Below are positions 24,509-35,266 of a stretch of DNA of 64,000 nucleotides, piece after piece. Location: positions 1,674,001 through 1,738,000 of the forward strand of contig JAPEIS010000004.1 in the NCBI GenBank assembly GCA_029531795.1, given 5' to 3'. The position numbers and the translations under genes are program-made. A model generated the notes under the pieces. It made no database searches. It was given only the letters and a program-made list of their open reading frames with translations, and was not told the DNA's origin. This DNA is from Sclerotinia nivalis (taxonomy: Eukaryota; Ascomycota; Leotiomycetes; Helotiales; Sclerotiniaceae). Within the stretch, counting starts at the first letter, position 1, and every line of letters starts with the position of its first letter.

Positions 24509-25331
24509 TGATGATCGAGTGAACTCGATCTGGTCATTTTACCATTAAGGCAAGTTGTTGATGGGAAGTGAAGTTAGTTCAATATATATATATACGGTGA
24601 GACTTGGCCAGTCAAAAAAAAAATGGCTTGAGGATCGGTAAAATATTACATAAGCCGAGATGTGGGATTTTGGTGAACGTCAATTGCAATGAAATACAAA
24701 GTAACCACAAGGAATCACCCTAAGCCCACACCATCAGATTTAGACAGCAACTATCCATAACATGACTACATCCACATCAAGAATGAGAGCGATTGTACGA
24801 ATCAGAAATCGACTAGAACAAGAGTACCCCTCAATGTAAGCTGAAGGCTTACGCATAAGTCGCAATTACCCCAAGCTCATGTTTGAAATGAGATTCAACA
24901 ATCCAATGGTCTCCTAGGTTCAAAGTTTCTTAGCATTCTTCAATATGCCATTTGTTGTGGACAGTCAAAAAATCATTCATGTTCAGAATTTGAAAGGCCT
25001 GTGTCCCATTTGGGTATGCGATTTATTTCATACGTTACGAAATGCTCAAGTGCCTAAATCACAAGTGTGTAATGAAATTGAGTACATTTTGGATGGTACA
25101 TTCGATTTTTACCTAAAACCAATGTGTCCGCCAGTCCAGAATAGCAGATTATATGCCAAGCTTTCAATATTTGAAAAGTTATGAATCTTAGGAAACGAGT
25201 CATCTATGCGAATGAATTGGTCAATCCAACTGGGTTAATACTTCATGTTTTGAATGTTTTGGAATTTTTAAGATTCTGTTTTGTTTCGGTAACAATACTG
25301 TTCACTGTGTTCATTGTACAAACTCTCCATA
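24509..25331. other. intergenic region, no supported gene
   Basis: This is AT-rich sequence between the tRNA and the 3' end of the 2EXR gene. An ORF of 79 codons at 24945-25184 has no recognisable domain. A short (TA)n run lies near 24582-24592. Confidence 0.6.
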
Positions 25332-26192
25332 TCAATGCCGGGCCATGAATCTGTCAACAAAATCCCCACCATATACTCTCCTCAAGTAGGAGCTCTGTGA
25401 CTCTATTTCTCGGTTGTCTACCGGTGCTGCAACCGTTGAACACATTCTTATCTTGGGTACTTTCCACCCTAGCATAAGCTCGCCTTCGAACTCTTTCAAT
25501 TCCGGTACGATCTTGTATCGTTCATCGGACCCCTCATCATCTACTAACGCAACCAATCCCATCTCAGCCCTCAAGTGATTGAACTCGTTGATGAGGACCA
25601 GTTCTTCCAGGTCTTTGAACTCAAAGAGAGCTGATTTTCGGACGGCGTAGATAGCGTCGCCGCCTTCAGGATTACAAATCTTCCAGAGAACAATGTCACG
25701 AAGGGTTTTGGCCAGCTCTGAAAAGATGCCCACCGCAATTCTTCGTACTAATTGTTTGTCTCTATGAAAGTCTTGGAATAATCGCTGTATGAAAGAGAAG
25801 TAAGGTACTTCTTCACCAGTACTCCAAGTTACGTTGAAGTATAAAGTATCCACCGCGAGATTGACCAACGGCGGTTTCTCATGCGGGTCCGGCGAGGCTG
25901 AATCGGTATCGAGGATAAGATTGAGTCTCACGTCTGAGCTAAGCCGAGTATAGAATGGGAGTAACTCTTTTCGGGCTTCGCGGTTGATTTGCAAGAGTAT
26001 AAGAGGCGCTGTCGCTCTGACATGATGTTTGGTGGTAAGGGGATTCCATGCTTCAGTCGGAGTTATGCGTGGTCTGACTTCGATGATTCGCGGGAATAGA
26101 TGAGGAGTGCGACGCCAGATTTTAAGTCGTAATTCGAGAGGTAGGTCGGGGAAGATGTCGAAAGTCTGTGTTCTTTCATTGAGTGTGTTCAT
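25332..26192 (-). CDS. 2EXR-domain protein, function unknown
   Basis: This single-exon gene encodes 286 residues. The N-terminal phrase FPDLPLELRLKIWRR, followed by RIIEV and a hydrophobic helix with LLQINREARKELL, is the pattern of the fungal 2EXR domain (about residues 10-90). That domain is abundant in filamentous ascomycetes and has no established biochemical role. The rest shows no other motif known to me, apart from an acidic patch DDEGSD near residue 220. There is no signal peptide or membrane segment, so it is probably cytosolic or nuclear. The ATG at 26190-26192 is the first in the frame. Confidence 0.8.
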   Translation of the reverse strand: MNTLNERTQTFDIFPDLPLELRLKIWRRTPHLFPRIIEVRPRITPTEAWNPLTTKHHVRATAPLILLQINREARKELLPFYTRLSSDVRLNLILDTDSASPDPHEKPPLVNLAVDTLYFNVTWSTGEEVPYFSFIQRLFQDFHRDKQLVRRIAVGIFSELAKTLRDIVLWKICNPEGGDAIYAVRKSALFEFKDLEELVLINEFNHLRAEMGLVALVDDEGSDERYKIVPELKEFEGELMLGWKVPKIRMCSTVAAPVDNREIESQSSYLRRVYGGDFVDRFMARH

Positions 26193-27999
26193 TGTATGCT
26201 AATGCTTTCGAGAATGATACATTGTTGGGGATGTATGTTTACGACGGATTTGGTTGGTGATCAATGGATGTTACGACCTAATTATGTCAAGCTTGATTTC
26301 ATGAAGGAAGGAACGAATTGATATTAACACGTGTATTATAAATTTCAACGAAGAGGATCCTGCTGATCTGATGTTCTTTCCGTTTGCGCGAGTATGATTT
26401 TAACGACAGCTTTATCCTTTACATTTCTGGTCCAATCCATTTCCTTTGTTTGATCTTATCCATATTTTTCAAACGTCACTGAGCTATACCTGCTAAGTCA
26501 CAGGTTAATAAGTAGCCTCATATTAACCATGACGGATGGAGTTTAATTAGGAAGCGAATTATGTTTGGATATAGCAAGTTAAGTGAAGTGAAGTGAGGGC
26601 TTGTCCATTCAGCCATATCGCCACAAGCCTTTCACATAAATGAATTCAATAATATAACCAAACACCACCACAAACCCCCTCTTAATTTTTTTTGGTTGCA
26701 TATCTGAAAATTCAATACGTTTCCAACCAGACACACACCCCACTAGCGTCCTTTTTGCGAAACTTCCATCGATTGGGAATAAGCGCACTTTTGAGATTTA
26801 TTTCCGGGGGATTTATTGTGTTTCGGTAAGTTACGGTAGGTAGGCTATGACAAGATTTTGAGGGTGGATCAGGCCGGGAAATTGTGATACGGGATGACAT
26901 CGATTGAGGATTTTTAGTCTTGCGTTTGATATACTGTGGACTTTATTTAGCTATAGGTAGTTAATGATTGTCATTGTTTGATGGCGTTAATTGTACGTTT
27001 TCGAGTTTCAACTCCATGGACGATTGCGATATATAGATGGTTCAGCCAGATTAGCAATTTTATTTCTGGGGCAAAAGAAGCCAATTGCAATGCAATTCCT
27101 CTGCTTCGAACCTTCCCTATAAGATCAGCAGTGAGGCCGAAGAGTGGAATATGAAACTACGGAAAGAAAGTACGATGATCTATATGTGACGAGGAAGGTT
27201 CTCAATCAATAACTTACCCGCCAGATGAATCTTCTCGATACTCAAAATTCCGAGGAGTCAAAACAAGAGGTGTGAGGCATATGCTGTTTCCACACACTAA
27301 TTATTCTGATTCTTTGCATAGGAAGATGAAGGATCGGGATATTATAGAGCATGATGGAGACTTTGCTAATTTGAGTTGTTCAACATTCGTCTGGTGTTTC
27401 GCGTCGTCACTAACTACTTCACTTGTATCTAATGGCAAGTTTGCAGAAGTAAACGAAAGAACGACCAGAATGGGCGCATTCGACTTTATACTAAAATTGA
27501 ATCCATTGATTTGTAATGAGGTCACACGCTTAGCAGATGCGCCGAGCGGTGCCCAATGTTCCTTCCATTCGATCATGGAGATCTCCCCTAACATCTTAGT
27601 AAACCTTATATTACCTTTTCAAACTCAGGATTGTACTTTCTTGTTGGCTAAGCTAGAGGTATTTGCCAAAAGAATTACAGAGGAAATGACAACCATAAGC
27701 CCATATATTTTCATCCATTCTAAGCTTTCTTCTTCCAAAGTACAGCATCACATTTATCCATTCTCCAAGCAAATCACTCGTACCGTAATACCCAGCATTT
27801 TCTATCAGAAAACCTCAGAGTTACATGTCCAATATCAAACTTGCACAATATAACATATCAGCCGGTATTTCCATGATTTGATCCTTCAAATTTGGACGAC
27901 ACCCGCGATTTGGATGCCAGGATTTGATTCCTTATAGCTTCGGCTTAATGGTATGTTAAATAATCGATTTCTTCTACGACACCAACGCTCTTTGCAATT
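26193..27999. other. intergenic region with one doubtful ORF
   Basis: Apart from an ORF at 27281-27853 (listed separately at low confidence) I see nothing in this stretch. AGTGA units repeat near 26580-26597. Confidence 0.5.
27281..27853 (+). CDS. orphan ORF, 190 codons, doubtful
   Basis: This ORF is open for 190 codons from the ATG at 27281. It has no domain, signal peptide or repeat that I recognise. Its composition (many Ser, Thr, Ile, Phe) is close to that of random AT-rich DNA, and a 97-codon ORF overlaps on the other strand. It could be a species-restricted gene or chance. Confidence 0.25.
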   Translation: MLFPHTNYSDSLHRKMKDRDIIEHDGDFANLSCSTFVWCFASSLTTSLVSNGKFAEVNERTTRMGAFDFILKLNPLICNEVTRLADAPSGAQCSFHSIMEISPNILVNLILPFQTQDCTFLLAKLEVFAKRITEEMTTISPYIFIHSKLSSSKVQHHIYPFSKQITRTVIPSIFYQKTSELHVQYQTCTI

Positions 28000-28963
28000 A
28001 TGGCAATCACTCCACTTGAAGACTTGGAGATATTTCCACTTGAAGACTCGGAGGTAAGCCAAGCTGTATTTTGGTAAAGACTTCTTACCCTAACACAAAA
28101 CATAGGAAGATGAAATCATGCCCCCTGATGAAGACTTTCCGATTGCTCCCGAAACATTCTCAGATGAGGAAGAGGTATGTCAAGTCGAAAGCCGTTACTA
28201 GAGGAACATATTTCTCTGACGCGAAGAGTAGGAATATGGAGAGTTCGCCTCTGACATTGCAGAGCCCGAGCCTGTAACAGCCATTCCTGATAATGTAACG
28301 TTCGAGAGGTTTAAAATAAAGAATGAAATTACTCGACTTGGCTTCGAAAGGGAGAAACTGAAGAGGAAACTCATAGAACTCATAGCAAAGCCTGAAAAAG
28401 CAGAAGCCATGGATGATGATACGAATGACGAAGATTGGACCGATAGCGACTTTACGGACGAAAATATTGATCGTAGTTCGCTTCCTATAGAGTATTTACA
28501 GGAAGAATACCACACAAAACTCGAAAAGGCGTTTAGGAAAGACAAAACCGGTCAAAGAATTCCGTGGATAGATACAGTTCCATCATTGAAAAGGTTGAAT
28601 GAACGTTTGGCCGAGTATAGAATGAGCATGTCAGCGGGGGACTTGCTGGATGTTCGAAGATGGATCGACCGGGTTTTCGACCAGGGTATGAAAAATTGCC
28701 TACCGTATGGCACTATTTCCGCAAGCAGGTTTCCTTGGAAAAAGAAGTACAACGAGAATGGTCTGAATGACGTACTACGTTTAATCCTAAGGGAACATAA
28801 TTCGTTTCAAGATCTAGAGAAGCTTCGTAGGCACTATGATCGGATCATTGGCAAAGAGATGCTGGTCTTATACTTGAAACGCCGAATCAGCGTAGACTCC
28901 AAAAGAAGGGAGAGTTTAGACTCCGAAACGGACGACAGCGATGCAGCCGAAGAAATGAAATGA
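28000..28963 (+). CDS. acidic orphan protein, three exons
   Basis: Exons 28000..28053, 28106..28174 and 28232..28963 give 284 residues. Both introns (52 and 57 nt) are phase 0 and follow a GAG codon; intron 1 has a CCCTAACAC branch region. Residues 1-42, spread over two short exons, are acidic and repetitive (PLEDLEIFPLEDSE, then PPDEDFP and SDEEE). A helical Lys/Glu-rich segment follows at about residues 65-90, then a second acidic patch DDDTNDEDWTDSDF. The C-terminal half is basic and mixed, with DVRRWIDRVFDQGM and a tail of alternating Glu/Asp/Ser. I do not recognise the family. The consistent frame and splice signals make it likely to be real. Confidence 0.65.
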
Positions 28964-29893
28964 TTGTGCAAAGAGCGTTGAAAAATGCATGGGTCTCGGA
29001 AACCATCCCTCAATCTTCCAAAGATTACTTAATTAGACTTTCCATTAATCCTTCACAGGATATACAGCCTCGTTTCGAATCAGTATTAAATCGTTCCATT
29101 GATATCTAAAGTATCCAAAGAAATTATTCAGTATTTATATTGTCCCATGAGCTTGTGCAAGACTGTGAATCGCTGGATATGGTATGCTTGCTTCAGTGCC
29201 GGTGTCCTGGGCAAATTCAACATTCGAGACATTTTCAAAAACCCATACACAAAACATACACAACAATATCTTTTGTTGCTGAAAAATGGATGGGCATAAA
29301 TAAGACGTGTAAAGTGTAAACTCTGATGTAAACTTCGAATTGAGAGAAGTGTGTTGAGAATATTTCGACGGATAGATCCTAATTCGAAAATTGAGGTAGA
29401 ATAAGCGGACATTGCTTGGGAAGAGCGAATCACAGCTGTAACTTGCATTTGGAGTTGATGGACGTGGCCGGAGATTCGTAGTCGACGAAATATCTCAATT
29501 GGTGTTTCGAACCCACTACAAAGACTAGACTACATAATTGAACCATATGGGCTCATGCGAAATGAGAATCCGAATTATGTTTGTTAAATGTTAAAATCCT
29601 TAGAGTGTAAAAGGGATGAAGGTTCGAAGGTAGATTTGAAAGGTTGAGTTTGAGATTTGTACATCAGAATATATATTTACATTGCGGTAAATGTAAACTG
29701 GGATGCTTTTGTCATCAACCAAAATATGCGAGACTGATCCATTCCGAGACATAGTACATTCCTTGCCCCCCGGGTATCATAACATCATAAAGCACAATAT
29801 GATATAGCAAAAATCCTCTCGATACACCAGCACACCATAACACCGCCCCTACCAACGGCTCCTATCCATAACGCCAGAACTATATGTGAATAC
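28964..29893. other. intergenic region, no supported gene
   Basis: This 930-bp space between two convergent genes presumably contains both 3' ends. ORFs of 66-106 codons on the two strands overlap and lack domains. Confidence 0.6.
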
Positions 29894-32800
29894 CTACGCA
29901 GCAGCAATACCCTTCATACGTCTCCTCGTCTCCAGTGTACCTTTTACACTGAAATTCGTATGATCATCTGGCATATGTTCACCACTAACAATGACCAAGA
30001 CCTTCATTCTTGGATGATATTTCAAATCGTGAAGTAATTTTGGAGTAATGAGGAAATATTGGCTGTCATGTTCCTGACAAGCGATCTCGACCATACGTCC
30101 GTGGACCATTCGTTCATTACGAGGATCCATTCCTTGATTGATCTCATCAACAACGCGGAAAGGGGAGCGAGCAAGCGATTGTAAAGACATGAGGTAGAAA
30201 ATCGTGGAGACTGAACGTTCACCTCCGGATTGGCGATGCTTGTCAAGCAGCTGAAGGGTCTCATTTTCTCTAGTTTGATGTTAGTTGAATGGAATTGCTG
30301 GGAGAATTAAGAGAATGGAAGTGTACCTGAACTTGACCTTGATTTCAATCGCCCATTTTTCGAAATCGTCTTCTTTATACACACCAACTTCACCAGCACA
30401 ACCAATCTGCTCAAAATTATGCGAGAATGCCTGACTAATTTGCTCAATAAGTGCATCAAGTTTTGGCTCCCATTTCCTCATGATCTGAGTGACCTTCTGC
30501 GCAACGTCTCCGAGTTCACTCTCGGTACCAGTGATCCTGGTGCTTAATCGGCTGATGTCAACTTGGCGTTTCTCATACTCTCGAATGGCATTCGGATTAT
30601 TAGCTTGAATATAGTTGAGTTTATGTTCCTCGCTGTTTATTTCCTGCTGTAGATTGTCCACGGTTATATCCTCGGAGATATTGGTGAAGTAATCTAAAGA
30701 CTCAGTGTCATTTCTCTCCTCAGCCTCCCTTCTGATCTTTCTGCAACGTTCGAGCGCATTTCGTGCCGTTGAAGTCGCTAGCTTTGCTTGTGCTTCGATT
30801 TCCTGTAAACGTGTACGTTCCGCGTCAAGGTTTGCGACAATATCACGATTGCGCTCTCGTAGAGCGTGGGTATCTGAATCTGCTTCAATACGTCGAGCTT
30901 CGGCTTCGTCAAGTTCATCGGAGCAAGCCATGATCTGATTGATTTGCTCGATATGTTTCATCACATGCCCCCCCTTCTTGAGGCCAGCAACGTCTTGCTC
31001 TTTAAGGATTAATTGAATCTCCGCCCTAGATTCAGAGCTAGATGATTCCAATCTCTCCAAAGACTCCTTCTCTCGAGCTGCGACTATGTCAATACATGCT
31101 CAAGTATATTCGTAAATCTACCACTCACCAAGCAGTCCAGGAAGAGCTCTTTGTTCACCATAAGCCTTTTGCTTTTGTTGTTTCTCGGCTATGATCGCGT
31201 CCTGTTTTCGGAGTCTCGTTAGTAACGTCCTCTGAGATCAGAACCGTTGCTGGCATACCTTTTCATCTCTTTTCGGGGTTATAGTAATCGAATACTGCTC
31301 GATCTTATCGTTCATGTCCTTGGCCTCCTTCTTCAGGGCCTCAAATTTTCGACCAAGTTCTTCGAGGTTTTCTTCGATCATACGCCGCCCTGAAGTGTCT
31401 ACAACACCATCAATGAAAAATCTGGCTCGATTGATTCCGGAAGTTTGGGTTGATGATGCGTTATATTCTCTTCGCGTCGTGATCTTGTAGGAGGTGGTCT
31501 TCGTCACGAAGGATGTGATCCCAGCGCGGATAATCCTTTCATGCTGTTCCTCAGTGACATCTTGGAGGGTGACGGCCGTCCTATGAGCTTTAATATCATT
31601 GCACAACATTGAAAGGACTGGCTCTGGGGCATCAATGAAATCAATAGCCCAACCATCAAGACCTATACTGTTCAATTCGGCAATAGTAGCAGACGGTCGT
31701 CCAATAGTCTCAGCCAGGGTCTGGGTGCTCATCTGGGTTCTGACTTCGGCCAACCTCATTTCCGCAGAATGGAATTGATCATTTAATAGCTTGTAATCCG
31801 CTTGAGTTTGTGCGGTGATGGTGAGCATATTGCTCTGACGAAACAATGATTCAACGGCATCGGTATATCGTGGGTCCTTCACAGAACATGTAATCAAAGG
31901 GGGCCCGTATACCTCCTTCTCAAACTTATTCGGATTGTCCTGAACCCACTTCCAAGCCATAGCAGTATCTCTGGAATGCTGAGCAATCTTGCTAATTTGT
32001 CTTCCAGCTTGACTGTCAAAATCAGCGAGGGCTTGCTTCGCCCTGTCTTGTTCGGCTCGCAGGTCTCGACCTTTGACTCTGAGTGCTTCTCGGCTTTCTT
32101 GAAGCTCTTGAATCCTATCTCGGATGGCTTTGATATCCTGCTCAACTGCTCTCTAAGGAGAAAGTCAGTAATTGCAATACAGGAATCAATGGGTCGGGTA
32201 CTCACAATGCGTTGATTGTATTCAGCAGCATTGAACTCTATTTCAGGTTCTCGAAGTCGGGCTTCGAGATCAATTATGGCCCTTCTAACCTTTGCTAAAT
32301 CTTTCTTGCGTTTATCCTCTGCCTCCTGAACAACTTTTACTCTCCGGTCGCAATCACCTATCTTGTCATCCCATTCCTCGACTTTCTTCAAAAGCTCATC
32401 TGCCGCTGCTTCCGCAAGTTGAAGGTTCTTCTTGCACTTGGAAACGACCTTAGCTAAATTCTTCTCCAGAGAATCCTTCTTGTTGACTAGCCGCAAAGTC
32501 GGTTCGACCTGGCTTTCCAAAGTATGAAATCGTTTGGTTGCTGCTATCTTCTCATCCTTACATTCATTATGCCGAAGACGTGCCTGTCTGTATTCTACAA
32601 AGGGAATACTATTCTTCAGCTTCTCTAAGTCCTTCTCGATCTGAATTCGCTCTTCGAGACGTTCCATTTCCGGACGCAGCCCTGCCTGTCGTTTTTCTAG
32701 ATTGGCCAATTGTTCCTTATCTTGGTCGAGCTGCATTTGCCTCGATTTCTCCTCTTTTCTCAAATTCTTGAGCTCATCATGCCAGTCCAACATCTCTTGT

Positions 32801-33504
32801 GCAGCAACTGCCCTTTGTGTATGATGGAGGAGTTCGACAGGTGTCAACGCTGCAAACTCGGACACCTTGTCCTGTGGTAAGAACTGACAAAGATTATCAA
32901 TTTGAATGCTGAATCCTTTGACCAAAGCTAGAACATTTTTATGGCTTGCTCTTTTGTTGTTTATCCAAAATTCGCAGTTATTTCCATCTTTAAGAATTCG
33001 AGTTTTAATGACATGATTCTCACGCTCGTTGCTTCTTTTTTGAAGTTCGATTTCGATAAAAGCATCCTTTGAACCATGTTTGACAAATTCTCCCACTTTA
33101 TCTGCCCGACCGAGGTTTTTAGGTGAAGAACCCAAGCCCAAGCAGAGGGCACAAACCAAGGAACTCTTGCCCGTACCATTTGGGCCAATCACCATGTTCA
33201 AATTTGGGCCAGGGAAAAATTCAGCACTCTCGTAGGTAACAAAATTGTTGAGCTTAACCCGAACTATGGCTCCTGGAGCGAATTTGCCACGTCCCGATGT
33301 GATTGTGGGAGAGTCGGAAATGCTTCCGATCTTTCGTCTGTCATCTTCGTCTCTAGAGGATGGCGAAGTATCGGGTCTAGAGGTTCCTTCCTCGGATTCG
33401 TAATGTAATGTGCGAGATCTTTTCGCAGACTGCGCTGGTGTAGGATTTTCCGAACTGTCGTCATCATCGACTTCGGCCCTTGACCGACGCCTTCGAGATG
33501 CCAT
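29894..33504 (-). CDS. smc5: structural maintenance of chromosomes protein 5 (Smc5)
   Basis: Five exons, complement(29894..30269, 30327..31083, 31129..31201, 31259..32152, 32206..33504), give 1132 residues, a normal Smc5 length. Walker A is GPNGTGKS at 107-114, followed by the Smc5-typical SLVCALCLGLG. Two long coiled coils flank a hinge at about 480-700. The C-terminal head has the ABC signature SGGERS at 1022-1027 and Walker B FRVVDEINQGMD ending at 1056. The N-terminal 75 residues are charged and disordered. Smc5 pairs with Smc6 and Nse subunits in the nucleus for recombinational repair and resolution of joint DNA. Introns are 45-57 nt; two have clear CTAAC branches. The fourth exon's acceptor is ambiguous by 6 nt (ATAG or CGCAG), which changes two residues only. 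Confidence 0.95.
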
Positions 33505-35266
33505 TTTTTTGCTGTCGCGTAGATAAGTAGGGAGTCAAACGATTATTTTGAATTTGAATTTGATTGAACTAATAAGATGATGGCTCTGTCATTATTGAAT
33601 TTAATACCATTGTTCGAGGAGTCGATGGTTGCATTAATTCTATCAAAGAAAATTGGTTTGCGCAAGACGCGTTAAACTTTAGGAATCGCGTTTAAGCATG
33701 ACTATGCTACGTTAGTACTGTCGGTATAAGGTAATGAAGCGTGATTGAAGCACCCCCACTATTGATTACTGATCAGATCAGCTGATTTCGCATTTTTCCA
33801 ACTTCACCTCAAATTCACTTACATTTCTCATTTCACTTTGCTGCCACTTCTCTTTCAAAAGCCATACCGGATTTTATGTATGGACATATTGGATGAGAAT
33901 CATATACCATAAAGCTATCTGTCCAACTGTGCGGGACATGTAGTGCTAATAATCATAATCCTCTAGCCTCAGCGTAAGTAATAATTGTGCGGTACGCAGG
34001 AGGAGGAGGTAAACTTGACGACCTTGCTTTCTTTCTCTGTTTATTGATCTAGGTAGTAAAACATATACAAGCTGGCTATCCAATTGCCTGGAGCAAATGG
34101 TGCTAATAGTCATGATCTTCCAGCCTCAGTGAAGTAACTGGGTGAAACACAGGAGGAGGTATGCTGGAAGAACTCTCTCTTTAATTTTCCTATAAATATA
34201 TATAGAGAGAGGGGGAGAGATTGCAAAGATTGCAAGACAGGCTTGTACCAAGTTTCAAGTGATCAATAAAGTCTTTTCGCATTTTATAGTATAGAGAATC
34301 TGGATTAGGATGCTTGTTCACTATACATACAAGCGGTATCTATCATAAAGCACACAAGATAGATACTTGTAGTTCACATGTGATATAGTATTCATACCAT
34401 ATAATTACTTCAAAGATTAAGAGTTTCTTTTTCATCTTAAACTATACTTTATATCCTGTTCATGAGTGGGGTATGAACTATAATGAACCATAATGATCCA
34501 GATTGCTGGAAGTATCCTTTGCTCCATCTCAGATCATAGATATTTTAGATAATGATTAAAATGCTATAGCTACTCAAAGAACCTCGGAAGTACTCTATTA
34601 CAACCCACAACCCGGGTGTAACCGAACCAATGGAGATTTTTAAAGATCAAGTTGTGATTTTTACATTCCTTTCTAAATTGGTCCTGCATGCTTTCATTTG
34701 CGGGGAATCTTGTATATCAACAAAACATCAACACAAGCAAAACTTCACCACAGTAACTGCAATTTTACAATTCCAATATCTCTTGAGCGCCATTTTTCGC
34801 CTGAAAACTTCTTTAATCAGTTTCCTTTTTACTCTCTCTTCACTAAAATATTAATTCAATATTTCCTTCCAATTCGCTCTTTCTCTGCCCATCGATACAT
34901 ATCAATTTGACTTTTTCCACGATAAGCTGTCAAAACAAACATAACTTTTCTAGTAGCTCAAATTTCGTACCTTGGTGAGTTTTATTCCTCACACTCAAGA
35001 TAGGACATCTTGATCTAATCACTATGAATGGCTGACTGAGAATTTCCAGAGCTTTCGAACGCTCATTTTTGGGACACTCGCTACCTGCGACACAGGTTTC
35101 TTCACATTACTATGTCCTTCTAAGCTCAGCACCGTTAAGTACCGTAATTGAATACCACGATCTTACACTACCTTTTGGTACATCAAAAAGACTGGTCGAT
35201 CCACATAAGAATTAGGATCCAGTTTATGTTAAAGACTTCGGTTAAATACAGCAGATTATCATAAAA
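33505..35266. other. divergent intergenic region of smc5 and the kinase gene
   Basis: This 1.76-kb shared upstream region serves smc5 (minus) and the kinase (plus). It contains an imperfect direct repeat (33904-34165). ORFs of about 70 codons at 34630-34910 show no domain. The last 600 bp are pyrimidine-rich on the + strand, as expected for the kinase leader. Confidence 0.6.
33904..34165. repeat. diverged direct repeat pair
   Basis: Two copies of a roughly 100-bp segment lie 157 bp apart. The best-matching core, 33943-33981 and 34100-34137, begins GTGCTAATA and contains AGCCTCAG; its five substitutions are all transitions, plus a one-base indel. The copies end with matching AGGAGGAGGT-like blocks. 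Confidence 0.65.

Noticed and set aside
29460..29560. Possible tRNA signal around a TTCGAAC sequence
   Set aside because: The T stem does not pair and no acceptor or anticodon stem could be formed.
34630..34910. Two overlapping ORFs of 70-74 codons upstream of the kinase gene
   Set aside because: No domain, and located in the pyrimidine-rich leader region; at most upstream ORFs.
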